Shown piece by piece: positions 36,845 through 46,248 of a stretch of 64,000 nucleotides of DNA. The stretch spans positions 520,001 through 584,000 of the forward strand of contig NZ_CP039649.1 in NCBI RefSeq assembly GCF_004923315.1, written 5' to 3'. Every line of letters starts with the position of its first letter. Within the stretch, counting starts at the first letter, position 1. Position numbers and translations under genes: made by a program. This stretch comes from Azospirillum sp. TSA2s. Its GTDB lineage: Bacteria > Pseudomonadota > Alphaproteobacteria > Azospirillales > Azospirillaceae. Under the pieces are notes generated by a model. That model worked only from the letters and a program-made list of their open reading frames with translations, made no database searches and was not told the origin of the DNA.

Positions 36845-36878
36845 GACGGCGGAGGGAAAGCCCTCCGCCGCCTTTTCC
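36845..36878 (+). terminator. Intrinsic terminator of PRC-barrel gene
   Basis: A perfect 9-bp stem GGCGGAGGG / CCCTCCGCC with loop AAAG is followed by GCCTTTTCC. It sits 18 bases past the stop. Confidence 0.85.
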
Positions 36879-36898
36879 ATGGGCGGTGCGATGTTTTC

Positions 36899-37195
36899 CT
36901 AGACCGACACGTCCAGCAGCGAACCGCGCTGGCGGTATCCCTGGGCATTCACCCGGGCGGCAAGCGCGCCGGCATTGGTGTCGACGGCCTGATTGCCCTC
37001 GGTGCCGCTGCGGGTATCGCGGGACTGGTCGGACTTCCCGATGGCCGGGGGCGCGGCCACCGTCTGGGTACGCACCGGCGGCGCCACCTGCTGCGCCGCC
37101 TGGACCGCCGGGGACATGGCGATCTGCGCCGCGGGCGTCAGCTGCGGCGTTGGCTTCAGCGTCTGGTAGGACGGTATGGCCGGGTTGAATTGCAT
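36899..37195 (-). CDS. Small Pro/Gln/Ala-rich protein, unknown
   Basis: I do not recognise this 98-residue protein. The sequence is low complexity: MQFNPAIPSYQTLKP, then AQIAMSPAVQAAQQVAPPV and a more conserved-looking C-terminus AGALAARVNAQGYRQRGSLL. There is no signal peptide or membrane segment. The C-terminal portion GALAARVNAQGYRQRGSLLD resembles the short tail motif seen in some alphaproteobacterial flagellar or envelope accessory proteins, but I cannot assign it. The ATG at 37195 is chosen over TTG at 37201. It lies between two convergent units. Coding is plausible rather than certain. Confidence 0.5.
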   Translation of the reverse strand: MQFNPAIPSYQTLKPTPQLTPAAQIAMSPAVQAAQQVAPPVRTQTVAAPPAIGKSDQSRDTRSGTEGNQAVDTNAGALAARVNAQGYRQRGSLLDVSV

Positions 37196-37257
37196 TCTCA
37201 AAATATGCGCCTACCCGGCGCAGGATTCAAGAAGCCCAGCCCTGGCTTGCCACCCTT

Positions 37258-38421
37258 TCAAGGAGTCTCCGGCACGGCCGCCTGCGGTACCGCCGACTTG
37301 GCCGGCTGCCGGCGGGTCCGCCGCCGCTCCAGCACCATCGCCATCGCCAGCAGCATGGCGATCCCCGCCAGATTGACCGCCAGCACCGTCACGGAGTTCC
37401 GCCCGGCCAGCAGAACGGCGGTGCCGGCGATGGACAGCACGACGCCGACGCAGAAGACCGGCAGCGAATGCCGGCCGCAGGCGACCAGCAGCCGGGCGGG
37501 GGCGGAGCGCAGCCACCCCGCATCGCGCGGCACCAGCAGCGCCGCCGCACAGGCCAGCGCCAGGAAATGCAGAAGCCGCATCGGCCCCAGCGTGTCCTTG
37601 TCGGCCCAGGGGATGGTCTGCTCCGGCAGCCAGCTCTGCAGTGCCGCAGGCGTCAGCGCATGGCCGATGTCGGAGGCCGCGAACTTCCACAGCGCCATGC
37701 CGACCAGCAGAGCCAGCGACCCGGCCAGCAGCCAGCGGGACCGCGGCATCCTGACCCGGCCGCTGCGCACCACCAGCGCCAGACTGGTGCCGAGAAAGAA
37801 CACGCATTGCCAGGCCAGCGGGCTGAAGTTCCAGTCCTCGTCCCACAGGTTGGGCGGAATCAGTCCGGGCGCCGCCTGGGCGACCAGATAGAGCACGAGC
37901 GACAACGCCACCGCCGCATAGCCGAAGCGGGCATAGGTCCACAGGAACAGCGGCGCCACCGCCACCAGCAGGATGTAAAGCGCCAGGATGTCGAAGGCGA
38001 AGGGCAGATACATCAGCACCAGATGCCACGCGATGGCGGTCACCGGGGTCTCGAACAGCGGCTCGAAGCTCTCCAGCCGGTTCGACGCCTCCATCGGCAG
38101 ATCGCCGACATGGACGGCGAGCGCGACGACCAGCGCGCTGACCAGCATGGTCACGATGTTGGCCGTCCACAGCTGCCGGCAGCGGCCGAGCGCCTTGCGC
38201 TGGCAGGCGGCGAACCCGTGCTCCGCCAGCACCGGACCATAGGCCAGCGCGATGGCGTAGCCGGAGATGAAGACGAAGATCTCGGCCGAATCGGAGGGGC
38301 CGAAACGGGCGGGCATCAGCTTTGCCAGCGGGTTCCCGCCGACATGGTTGACGAAGATGATCAGAAGGGCCACGCCCTTGAAGAGATCGAGACGTGCGTC
38401 GCGTGCCTGACGTTGCTGCAT
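37258..38421 (-). CDS. OpgC-like membrane acyltransferase
   Basis: This integral-membrane protein of 387 residues has about ten hydrophobic helices. The start, RDARLDLFKGVALLIIFVNH, followed by SAEIFVFISGYAIALAYG, is the signature of the OpgC_C family (osmoregulated periplasmic glucan succinyl-transferases and relatives of acyltransferase family 3). Other segments are WHLVLMYLPFAFDILALYIL and LLHFLALACAAALLVP. The conserved His in IFVNH and the Ser-Gly-Tyr region suit transfer of an acyl group across the membrane. The glucan backbone enzymes OpgG/OpgH are not in the window. A 350-base gap precedes it. Confidence 0.88.
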   Translation of the reverse strand: MQQRQARDARLDLFKGVALLIIFVNHVGGNPLAKLMPARFGPSDSAEIFVFISGYAIALAYGPVLAEHGFAACQRKALGRCRQLWTANIVTMLVSALVVALAVHVGDLPMEASNRLESFEPLFETPVTAIAWHLVLMYLPFAFDILALYILLVAVAPLFLWTYARFGYAAVALSLVLYLVAQAAPGLIPPNLWDEDWNFSPLAWQCVFFLGTSLALVVRSGRVRMPRSRWLLAGSLALLVGMALWKFAASDIGHALTPAALQSWLPEQTIPWADKDTLGPMRLLHFLALACAAALLVPRDAGWLRSAPARLLVACGRHSLPVFCVGVVLSIAGTAVLLAGRNSVTVLAVNLAGIAMLLAMAMVLERRRTRRQPAKSAVPQAAVPETP

Positions 38422-38771
38422 ACAGCCGTGCCTCTCCTGCTGTGGCGGGCTCCCCGGCGGGGGCGGATGCCGCCCTGAGGGGGGTCAGCAGACGAATCGC
38501 GGTGGCGCCGGACCACCGAAGGTTCGGCACCGCCACGGCGGATGTAGCCCACCATGGACATTTTCGCCGGCCGGGTGTCCAACGCGATGGGGGAACCCTT
38601 CCAACGCGGCGCCGGAGGGGAAAAGCGTTAAGCCCTTCTCAGGGTGGCTGCGGCAACCACCCCGTTATCGGGCGTCCGCAAGGGCGGGCGCCGCAGCCGG
38701 ACGGTCTCGATTGGAGGCACGGGACCGCGTTGAGCGCTGCCCGGCGGCTGTGGTCTCCCGCCGGCCGCGCT
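38422..38771. other. Gene-free gap between OpgC-like and RND genes
   Basis: No gene is convincing in these 350 bases. The only structure seen is a hairpin GGGTGG / CCACCC with inner TG/CA pair (38642-38662). It could belong to the transcript of the upstream RND gene. Confidence 0.5.
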
Positions 38772-41700
38772 TCAAGCACGCTTCCCCTCCGCCTGGACGG
38801 CGCGCGGACGGCCGCGCAGCCGTTCGGTCAGACGCTGGAAGGCAACGAACAGCACCGGGACGAAGACGATGCCGATCACCGTCGCCGCCACCATGCCGCT
38901 GAACACGGTGGTGCCGATCGACCGGCGGCTGGCCGCGCCGGCTCCGGTGGAGATCAGCAGCGGCACCGTGCCCAGGATGAAGGCCAGCGCGGTCATCAGC
39001 ACGGCGCGGAAGCGCTGGCGGGCGCCCGCCACCGCGGCATCGACGATCGACCGGCCGTCGGCCCGCTGCTCCCGCGCGAACTCCACGATCAGAATGGCGT
39101 TCTTCGCGGCCAGACCCACCAGCAGCACCAGACCGATCTGCGCATAGATGTCGTTGGGAATCCCGGCGACCCACAGCCCGACGCCGGCCCCCAGCACGGC
39201 GACGGCCACCGACAGCAGCACCGCCAGGGGCACCAGCCAGTCCTCATACTGCGCCACCAGGAACAGATAGCCGAACAGCAGGGCGAGGCCGAACACCATC
39301 AGCCCCTGATTGCCGACCTGGCTTTCCTGATAGGACAGGCCGCTCCACTCGGTGGCATAGCCCTGCGGAAGGGTGTTCCGCGCCACGTCCTGCATGGCGG
39401 TCAGCGCCTGGCCGGAGCTGACGCCGGCCGCCGCCTGCCCGTTGACGGACGCCGACATGAACTGGTTGTAGCGGGTGATGCTGTCGGGGGCGAGCGTGGT
39501 GCGCACCGACACGAGGCTGCGCAGCGGCACCATGTCGCCCGACTGGCTGCGGACATAGAGCTGGTCGATCTCCTTCACCTGATCGCGGAAGCCGGCGGCG
39601 TCCTGCACCTTCACCTGGAAGACGCGGCCATACAGGTTGAAGTCGTTGACGTAGCTGGCGCCCAGATGCGCCTGCAGCGTGGTGAAGATGTCGGCCGGCG
39701 ACACCTCCAGCAGGGAGGCGCGGGTGCGGTCGACATCCAGATACAGGTGCGGCACGTCGGCGCTGTAGGTGCTGAACACCGCCTGCAGGTTCGCATCCTG
39801 GTTGGCGGCGACCAGCAGGCCGCGCAGCACCGATCCCAACTCCTGCGGGCTTTGTCCGCCGGTGGCGAGCACCCGCATGTCGAAGCCGCCGGTGGCGCCC
39901 AGACCGGGGATGGAGGGCGGGTTGAAGGCGGTGACCGTCGCCTGCGGCATCGCGCCGAAGCGTGGGCGCAGGCTGCCCAGGATGGCGTCCACCGTCTGGT
40001 CGCTCCCCCGCTCCGCCCAGGGCTTCAGCGCGGCGATGACGAGCCCGACGTTGGAGCCCTGGCCGCTGAGGATGCTGAAGCCGGAAATGGCGATGACGTC
40101 GGCGACGCCCGGCTCCTCCTTGATGGTTTCGCTCACCCGGTCCATCACGGCCTGGGTTCGGGTGACCGACGCGGCGCTGGGAAGCTGGACGTTGACGAAG
40201 AAATAGCCCTGGTCCTCCGCCGGCAGGAAGGCGGTGGGAAGACTGCGCAGCAGGGCGAAGGCGCCGGCGGTGATCGCGACGAACAGCAGCAGCCCGAAGA
40301 TCAGCCGCCGTCCCAACCCATGCACCAGCCGTCCGTAGCCGTCGCGCACCCGGTCGAGCCCGCGGTTGAAGGCCGCCAGCGGGCGCCACGGCTCCCCCGG
40401 CTTGCGCAGCAGCAGGCCGCACAGCGCCGGGCTGAGCGTCAGGGAATTGATGCCGGAGATGATGAAGGAAGCCGCGATCGTCACCGCGAACTGCCGGTAG
40501 AGCTGCCCGGTGATGCCCGGCAGGAAGGCCACCGGCACGAACACCGCCGCCAGCACCAGGGTGGAGGCGACGATGGCGCCGCTGACCTGCCCCATCGCCC
40601 GGGCCGCCGCCTCGGTCGACGACAGGTCGGGATGCTCCTCCATCACGCGGCGCACATTCTCCACCACGACGATGGCGTCGTCGACGACGAGGCCGATGGC
40701 GAGGATCAGCGCGAACAGCGTGATGGTGTTGGCGCTGTAGCCGAGAACCAGCAGCACGGCGAAGACGCCGATGATCGACACCGGGATCGCCAGCGTCGGA
40801 ATCAGCGTCGCCCGCCAGTCCTGCAGGAAGACGTAGATGACCGCCACCACCAGCAGGAAGGTGATGCCCAGCGTCAGCACGATCTCTTCGATGGTGGCGG
40901 TGACGAAATTGGTGGTGTTGAAGACGACCGCGTATTTCAGCCCCTCGGGAAAGCGCTGCGACAGCCGCTCCAGCTCGCCACGCACGGAATTGGCGACGTC
41001 CAGCGCGTTGGCGCCCGGCGACTGGTAGACGACCAGCGTCGCCGCCGGCGCGCCGTTCAGCTTGGAGGAGGAGGTGTAGGATTGCGCCCCCAGCTCCACC
41101 CGCGCCACATCGCCGAGGCGGACGATGCCGCCATTTTCGTTGCTGCGGATGATGATGTTGGCGAAGTCCTGCGGGTCGTTCAGCCGGCCGCGGGCGATGA
41201 TGGTCAGCTGTTGCTGCTGGTCGTCGCCGATGGGCGGAGCGCCGATCTGGCCGGCGGGGGCCTGGACATTCTGCTTCTGGATGGCGCCGATCACATCCGA
41301 AGCGGTGATGCCCAGCGCCGTCATGCGGTCCGGGTTCATCCAGATTCGCATGCTGTAATCGAGCGCACCCAGCACCTGGGCATCGCCGACGCCGGGGACA
41401 CGGGCGATGGAATCGCGCAGGTTCAGGCTGGCGTAGTTGGAGATGAAGATCGGGTCGAACTTGCCGTCGGGGGCATAGACGTTCACCGCCATCAGCATGT
41501 TGGACGATTGCCGGCGCACCGTGACGCCCTGGCGCGTCACCTCCGACGGCAGGCTGGCGGTGGCGAGCGACATGCGGTTCTGCACATTGACCGCGGCAAT
41601 GTCGGGATCGGTGCCGGGGGCGAAGGTGATGGTCAGCGAATAGCTGCCGGTGTCGGTGCTGGTGGAGGACATGTAGAGCATGCCTTCCACGCCGTTCACC

Positions 41701-41906
41701 TGGGCTTCGATCGGGGCGGCAACGCTGTCGGCCACCACCTGGGCGTTGGCGCCGGGATAGGTTGCCGAAACCTGGACGGTCGGCGGGGTGATCGACGGAT
41801 ATTGCGCAACCGGGATGGCGTTCAGCGCCAGAAAGCCGGCGATCAGCGTGACGACGGCGATGACGATCGCCAGGTTCGGCCGGCGGATGAAGAGTGCGGA
41901 GAACAT
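38772..41906 (-). CDS. RND efflux pump inner-membrane transporter (AcrB-type)
   Basis: This is a second HAE1-family exporter, 1,044 residues long, closest in pattern to AcrB/MexB. It starts MFSALFIRRPNLAIVIAVVT, then VAQYPSITPPTVQVSATYPG. Proton-relay residues appear as GLVVDDAIVVVENV (Asp-Asp) and LVGLAAKNAILIVEFA (Lys). The periplasmic docking and pore loops are complete. The start is set at the ATG at 41906, with a GGAG ribosome site overlapping the stop of the upstream membrane-fusion gene; a longer reading to 41957 would overlap it. No outer-membrane channel gene is nearby. Substrates are unknown. Confidence 0.95.
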   Translation of the reverse strand: MFSALFIRRPNLAIVIAVVTLIAGFLALNAIPVAQYPSITPPTVQVSATYPGANAQVVADSVAAPIEAQVNGVEGMLYMSSTSTDTGSYSLTITFAPGTDPDIAAVNVQNRMSLATASLPSEVTRQGVTVRRQSSNMLMAVNVYAPDGKFDPIFISNYASLNLRDSIARVPGVGDAQVLGALDYSMRIWMNPDRMTALGITASDVIGAIQKQNVQAPAGQIGAPPIGDDQQQQLTIIARGRLNDPQDFANIIIRSNENGGIVRLGDVARVELGAQSYTSSSKLNGAPAATLVVYQSPGANALDVANSVRGELERLSQRFPEGLKYAVVFNTTNFVTATIEEIVLTLGITFLLVVAVIYVFLQDWRATLIPTLAIPVSIIGVFAVLLVLGYSANTITLFALILAIGLVVDDAIVVVENVRRVMEEHPDLSSTEAAARAMGQVSGAIVASTLVLAAVFVPVAFLPGITGQLYRQFAVTIAASFIISGINSLTLSPALCGLLLRKPGEPWRPLAAFNRGLDRVRDGYGRLVHGLGRRLIFGLLLFVAITAGAFALLRSLPTAFLPAEDQGYFFVNVQLPSAASVTRTQAVMDRVSETIKEEPGVADVIAISGFSILSGQGSNVGLVIAALKPWAERGSDQTVDAILGSLRPRFGAMPQATVTAFNPPSIPGLGATGGFDMRVLATGGQSPQELGSVLRGLLVAANQDANLQAVFSTYSADVPHLYLDVDRTRASLLEVSPADIFTTLQAHLGASYVNDFNLYGRVFQVKVQDAAGFRDQVKEIDQLYVRSQSGDMVPLRSLVSVRTTLAPDSITRYNQFMSASVNGQAAAGVSSGQALTAMQDVARNTLPQGYATEWSGLSYQESQVGNQGLMVFGLALLFGYLFLVAQYEDWLVPLAVLLSVAVAVLGAGVGLWVAGIPNDIYAQIGLVLLVGLAAKNAILIVEFAREQRADGRSIVDAAVAGARQRFRAVLMTALAFILGTVPLLISTGAGAASRRSIGTTVFSGMVAATVIGIVFVPVLFVAFQRLTERLRGRPRAVQAEGKRA

Positions 41907-41910
41907 CGCC

Positions 41911-43137
41911 TCACTCCTTCGCCGTACCGGAGGCGCCACCGGACGCAGAGGCAGCACCGGACGAACCGGCGCCGGCCCCTGCTGCGGTTCCTTCGGCCAC
42001 CTCGTCGGCCGGGGTGGGCTGCACGACCATGCCCGGCCGTACCTTCTGCACGCCGCCGACCACCACCGTCTCCCCGGCGGTCAGCCCCTTTTCCACCACC
42101 AGCGACTGGTCGACCTGCGCGCCGGTCTCGACCGGACGGCGCTGCACCCGGTTCTGGTCGTCCAGCACCAGTACGTAATGCCCCTGCTGGTCCTGCTGGA
42201 CCGAGGCGACGGGCACCACCGGGCGCTGTTCCGGCTGGTCGCGCCGGACCCGCACGGTCACATACTGGCCGGGCAGAAGCAGGCGCTGCGGGTTGGCGAA
42301 GGTGGCGCGGATGCTGACCGTGCCGGTCTGTGGATCGACGCGGTTGTTGGCGAACTCGATCCGGCCCTCCTCGGCATAGTCGCTGCCGTCGGGCAGGACC
42401 AGGGTCGGCACGAACTTCTCCGCCGCCTGCGACGGCTGGCGAACGTCGAACTTGCGCTGGAAGGCCAGCAGGTCGCGGTCGGCGACCGAGAAGACGGCGC
42501 GGATTGGGTCGAGCTGCACAACCGTCGCCAGCACGCCGGTCGACGGATTGACGAGGTTCCCCTGAGTCACCGCCGTGGCGCCGATACGACCGTCCACCGG
42601 GCTGGTGATGCGGGTGTAGCCGAGATTGATCTCTGCCGTGCGGACCTGGGCCTGGTTCATCATCACCGCCGCCTGGGCGGCGTCGCGGTCGGCCAGCGCC
42701 TGATCCAGCTGCGCCTGTGAGACGTTGCCGCGCTGGCGCAGCTCCTCGGCGCGGTTGTAGGCACGCTCCGCCTCCCGCAGCTTGGCTTCGGCGCTGGCGA
42801 GCTGGGCCTTGGCGCTGTCGAGCGCGGCCTGATAGGGCGCCGGCTCGATCACATAGAGCAGATCGCCCTCATGGACGTCCTGCCCCTCCTGAAAGGCGAC
42901 CTGCTCGACGGTGCCTTCGATCCGGGGACGCGCCTCGAAGGAGCGGATGGCCTCGATCCTGCCGATGAACTCCGACGCGGGGGCGACGTCGCGGCTCTGC
43001 ACCGGTACGGTGGTCACGGCCGGAGGAGGCGCCTTCTGGTCTTGCGCCTGCGCCGGCGCGGCGGCGAGCAGCCCCGACAGCACGGCCGCGCGGACGGCGG
43101 AAAGGGCGCGGGTGCGGCGGGGCGAGGCGGCGGGCAT
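41911..43137 (-). CDS. RND efflux membrane-fusion protein (AcrA-type)
   Basis: This 408-residue adaptor is the partner of the AcrB-type pump. The signal peptide region RAAVLSGLLAAAPAQA ends near residue 31, with no lipobox Cys. The lipoyl halves are VAFQEGQDVHEGDLLYVIEP and YTRITSPVDGRIGATAV. They flank a long coiled coil (AQLASAEAKLREAERAYNRA). Beta-barrel and membrane-proximal domains follow. The C-terminus is a low-complexity Gly/Ser/Ala tail. It is 4 bases before the pump start. The 174-base gap to the divergent oxidase assembly gene should hold both promoters. Confidence 0.93.
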   Translation of the reverse strand: MPAASPRRTRALSAVRAAVLSGLLAAAPAQAQDQKAPPPAVTTVPVQSRDVAPASEFIGRIEAIRSFEARPRIEGTVEQVAFQEGQDVHEGDLLYVIEPAPYQAALDSAKAQLASAEAKLREAERAYNRAEELRQRGNVSQAQLDQALADRDAAQAAVMMNQAQVRTAEINLGYTRITSPVDGRIGATAVTQGNLVNPSTGVLATVVQLDPIRAVFSVADRDLLAFQRKFDVRQPSQAAEKFVPTLVLPDGSDYAEEGRIEFANNRVDPQTGTVSIRATFANPQRLLLPGQYVTVRVRRDQPEQRPVVPVASVQQDQQGHYVLVLDDQNRVQRRPVETGAQVDQSLVVEKGLTAGETVVVGGVQKVRPGMVVQPTPADEVAEGTAAGAGAGSSGAASASGGASGTAKE

Positions 43138-43311
43138 GGCGGTCTCCGGCTGCGTTTCCGATTGGCCTTGCGCGCATCAACATCCCGGCGACCGATCTGC
43201 TCCCTGCCCATCGGGTCATTTGCCGCCGGAAACGTCGCCTTGTCAGGGAACATCCCGCCACGCCGGTTATTGGACAGCATGCAGAGTCCCCGGAACCCGC
43301 GAGGCCGCGCC

Positions 43312-44151
43312 ATGGCGACAGACAGCTTTCCCTTCGTTCCCTACTGCGGTGTTCCGCCGGTGCCGGGTGAGCTGTCGACCGCATGGAACGGCGATCCGGT
43401 GCTGCTGGCCGCCTTCGCTCTGGCCGCGATCGGCTTGACGGTGGTGGCGCGCCGTCCGTCCGGCCGCGGCGGACATGCCGGCCATCGGTCCATGTGCTTG
43501 GCCGCCGGCTGGCTGGTGTTGGGCGTCGCCTTCGTCTCCCCGCTGTGCAGCCTGACCTCCGCCCTGTTTTCCGCCCGCGTGGCCCAGCATCTGCTGACCA
43601 TCCAGGTCGCAGCGCCGCTGTTCGTGCTCGGCTGGCCGAGCGGTGCGGTGCGGTGGCCGGAGCCGCTGCGCAGGATGGCAAGGCCGCTCGGCAAGCCGGA
43701 ACTGGCCTGGGGTCTGTTCGGCATCACGCTGTGGATCTGGCATTTGCCCGGCCCCTACATGGCGGCGCTGGCGAACGACGCCGTGCTGTGGCTGATGCAC
43801 GGCACGCTGTTCGCCGGGGCGGTGGCGGCATGGCGGACGGTCCTGGCCCCAACCGACCATGCGATGCGGCTGCGCGGCCTTCTGGCGGCCTTCGGCACCT
43901 CGGTCCATCTGGCGATGCTGGCGGCGCTGCTGATCTTCGCCGGGACACCGCTGTTTCCCTACCATCTGACAACCACCGCGCCGTGGGGCCTGTCGCCGCT
44001 GGCCGACCAGCAGCTGGGTGGCCTCATCATGGGGGTCGTCGGGTCGCTGGCCTATGTGGTGCTGGTTCTGGCCGGCGCGGCCCGCTGGCTGCGCCAAGGG
44101 GACATTGGTCAGGGAGAAGACGGTCAGCTCTCCGGCGGAAAGGCTGGTTGA
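43312..44151 (+). CDS. Cytochrome c oxidase assembly protein, CtaG/caa3 type
   Basis: This 279-residue multi-helix membrane protein is of the caa3_CtaG family, involved in copper delivery to, or assembly of, heme-copper oxidases. It starts YCGVPPVPGELSTAWNGDPV, a family signature. Recognisable helices are SVHLAMLAALLIFAGTPLFP and LWIWHLPGPYMAALANDAVL. Conserved His residues such as AQHLLTIQVAAPLFVLG lie in membrane helices. The ATG at 43312 is taken; an in-frame ATG at 43279 is possible. It overlaps nothing and is followed 4 bases later by a triheme cytochrome gene. The oxidase subunits are on the other strand at 46-50 kb. Confidence 0.9.
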   Translation: MATDSFPFVPYCGVPPVPGELSTAWNGDPVLLAAFALAAIGLTVVARRPSGRGGHAGHRSMCLAAGWLVLGVAFVSPLCSLTSALFSARVAQHLLTIQVAAPLFVLGWPSGAVRWPEPLRRMARPLGKPELAWGLFGITLWIWHLPGPYMAALANDAVLWLMHGTLFAGAVAAWRTVLAPTDHAMRLRGLLAAFGTSVHLAMLAALLIFAGTPLFPYHLTTTAPWGLSPLADQQLGGLIMGVVGSLAYVVLVLAGAARWLRQGDIGQGEDGQLSGGKAG

Positions 44152-44155
44152 GCGC

Positions 44156-45325
44156 ATGTGGCGGACCCTGAAGACACTCGCCAACGCAGGCGTGGCGGCC
44201 GGGATCGGCGGGCTCCTGTTCGCGTGGTCGGGCCTGTACAGCGTGGCGGCGAGCAAGGCGCATTGGACGCCGGTCGAGATGTTCTTCGAAATGGCGATGC
44301 GCCGTTCGGTGGAGACGCATGCCGCTTCCGTCGGCGAGCCGCCTGATCTGGACGACCCGGCGTTGATCCGCCGCGGTGCCGGCCATTACGAGGATGGCTG
44401 CGCTCCCTGCCACGGCGCCCCTGACACGCCGCGCAACCCGATCTCCCGCCACATGATGCCGGAGCCGCCCTATCTGCCCGACAAGGTGGCCGACTGGAAG
44501 CCGCGGGAGCTGTATTGGATCACCCTGCACGGCATCAAGTACGCCGGCATGCCGGCTTGGCCGGCCCAGCAGCGCAAGGACGAACCTTGGGCGGTTACCG
44601 CCTTTCTCCTGCAACTCAAAGGGATGAGCGCGGAAGAATATCACGGCCTCGCTTTCGGTCGGGCGCGGGCCGACGACCATGCGCGGGTGGCCGAGCTGAC
44701 CGGCCCCGCCAGCGGTCCGACGAGCAGAGGTTTGGGAGAGACCCTGCAGGATTGCGCCCGCTGCCATGGCTTTGACGGGAACGGCGACGGCATCGGCGCC
44801 TTCCCGCGGATCGCCGGGCAATCCGCGGCTTATTTGCGTGAGACGCTGCAGGCCTATGCCGCCGGGGATCGTTTCAGCGGCATCATGCAGCCGGTGGCGG
44901 CCGGGTTGGACGAAGAGGCGATCCGCGGATTGGCCGAGCATTACGCGGCGCAAAAGCCTGCAACGGCAACGGTTAAGACCGCCGATCCGGCACCGGAGCA
45001 GCTCGATCTGGGCCGGCGGATCGCGGAGTCCGGTGCCCCGGACGATGGCGTCGCCGCCTGTTCCGGCTGTCATGGAGGAACCGGGGCCGACACCCGGCAT
45101 GCCCGCGATCCCCGATACCCGACCCTGGACGGCCAACATGCGTCCTACATCGCCGCCCAGTTGCGGCTGTGGCGTGACGGGGCGCGCGGCAACACGGCGC
45201 TGTCCCGGATCATGGAGGCCGCCGTCCGCCGCATGACCGACGAACAGATCGACGCCGTGGCCGAGTATTACTCCCGCCGCGCCCCCGAACGCGCCACGGC
45301 GAAGGGCGATGATGGAAAATCCTGA
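44156..45325 (+). CDS. Membrane-anchored triheme cytochrome c
   Basis: This 389-residue protein has an N-terminal membrane anchor (LANAGVAAGIGGLLFAWSGL) and three heme c sites: CAPCH (82-86), CARCH (200-204) and CSGCH (302-306). The spacing suggests three c-type domains, with the last two resembling the tandem c4/c-type pattern (FDGNGDGIGAFPRIAGQ). It probably passes electrons to the oxidase encoded nearby. It follows the CtaG-type gene by 4 bases, so both are in one transcript. Candidate Met ligands are in YAGMPAWP and SGIMQPVA. Confidence 0.9.
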   Translation: MWRTLKTLANAGVAAGIGGLLFAWSGLYSVAASKAHWTPVEMFFEMAMRRSVETHAASVGEPPDLDDPALIRRGAGHYEDGCAPCHGAPDTPRNPISRHMMPEPPYLPDKVADWKPRELYWITLHGIKYAGMPAWPAQQRKDEPWAVTAFLLQLKGMSAEEYHGLAFGRARADDHARVAELTGPASGPTSRGLGETLQDCARCHGFDGNGDGIGAFPRIAGQSAAYLRETLQAYAAGDRFSGIMQPVAAGLDEEAIRGLAEHYAAQKPATATVKTADPAPEQLDLGRRIAESGAPDDGVAACSGCHGGTGADTRHARDPRYPTLDGQHASYIAAQLRLWRDGARGNTALSRIMEAAVRRMTDEQIDAVAEYYSRRAPERATAKGDDGKS

Positions 45326-45466
45326 AGGGACGTCAGGGAACAAGAAGGCCCGCTGCTGATTGTTCATTACATGACCCAGCTGTCGCTTGCCGTGCGGCAG
45401 GACAGTACAGGCCGCACCGGGCGGCGGGTCGCCAACATCGAATCGTAATCGAGAAGGATGGCAACC

Positions 45467-46132
45467 ATGCATGGGATTTCGAAGATCGTCATGACCGCCA
45501 CCGCGGCCGGGGCCCTGTTCGCGCTGAGTGCCTGCGGCAGCACGGAAACCTCGCGGACCGCGACCGGCGCCGGCACGGGTGCCGTGGCCGGCGCCGTCGT
45601 CGGCGGCCCGGTCGGCGCGGTTGTGGGTGGCGTCGGCGGTGCCGTGGCCGGCAACAGCATGGACGAAAGCCTGAGCAAGAAGACCGACCGCGCGACCGAC
45701 CGCGCCACCCGCGAAGTCCGCGAGGAGGTGTCGGATGATTCGTCCTCCAAGCGCTCGTCCTCCCGCCACGGCATGGCCTCCACAACCAGCATGAGCCATG
45801 AGCAGGTGCGCGAGATCCAGCAGGCGCTGAACGACCGCAACGACGGCCGCGACATCACCGTCGACGGCGTCTGGGGTGCCAACACCCGCAGCGCCCTGAT
45901 GAAGTTCCAGCGCGACAACGGTCTGCGCGCCACCGGCCGCGCCGACCAGCAGACGATGGCCGCGCTGAACCTGAGCGGCAACACCACGGGCACGTCCGGC
46001 AGCACCAGCGGGACCAGCAACACCAACAACATGGGCAACACCGGCACCCCGCGGGGCAACGCGATGCCCAGCGACACCCCGCAGAACCAGACCACCCCGC
46101 AGGGCTCGATGGGCCAGAACGGCACCAAATAA
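45467..46132 (+). CDS. Lipoprotein with glycine zipper and peptidoglycan-binding domain
   Basis: This 221-residue lipoprotein has a signal peptide ending in lipobox ALSAC (Cys23). A glycine-zipper segment (TGAVAGAVVGGPVGAVVGGV) follows, then a charged helix. A PG_binding_1 domain (about 107-160) contains EQVREIQQALNDR, ITVDGVWGANTRSALMKFQR and GLRATGRADQQTMAALN. A low-complexity Gly/Ser/Thr/Asn tail ends it. It is likely anchored in the outer membrane and contacts the wall. The ATG at 45467 is preferred, as the GAAGGA site lies at the right distance; the ATG at 45458 overlaps that site. Confidence 0.88.
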   Translation: MHGISKIVMTATAAGALFALSACGSTETSRTATGAGTGAVAGAVVGGPVGAVVGGVGGAVAGNSMDESLSKKTDRATDRATREVREEVSDDSSSKRSSSRHGMASTTSMSHEQVREIQQALNDRNDGRDITVDGVWGANTRSALMKFQRDNGLRATGRADQQTMAALNLSGNTTGTSGSTSGTSNTNNMGNTGTPRGNAMPSDTPQNQTTPQGSMGQNGTK

Positions 46133-46168
46133 CCCCGGCTTAACAGCCAACCGAATGCCGGTCCTCTA

Positions 46169-46234
46169 CGCCGGTTCCGGGGCATCGCGACGGCACCTCA
46201 GGCCGTCGCGGCGTCCGGGAACCGGCGAAGTTCT
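46169..46234. terminator. Long interrupted hairpin between convergent genes
   Basis: Outer arms CGCCGGTTCC / GGAACCGGCG (10 bp) and inner arms CGCGACGGC / GCCGTCGCG (9 bp) are separated by 7 unpaired bases on each side. The loop is ACCTCAG. TTCTTTT follows on the plus strand. It likely ends transcription of the lipoprotein gene and perhaps of the opposing oxidase operon. Confidence 0.7.
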
Positions 46235-46248
46235 TTTGGGGCGACCGC

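Noticed and set aside
38394..42317. Very long plus-strand open frame opposite the second RND pump genes
   Set aside because: High GC removes stop codons in antisense frames. The encoded text is His/Arg/Gly/Gln-rich without domains, whereas the minus strand encodes complete, recognisable pump and adaptor proteins.
43246..45360. GGAAC-type EcfG (general stress) promoters upstream of the CtaG-type gene and the peptidoglycan-binding lipoprotein gene
   Set aside because: GGAAC boxes occur, but GTT follows at 14 or 20 bases instead of the expected 16-17, so they do not fit the consensus.
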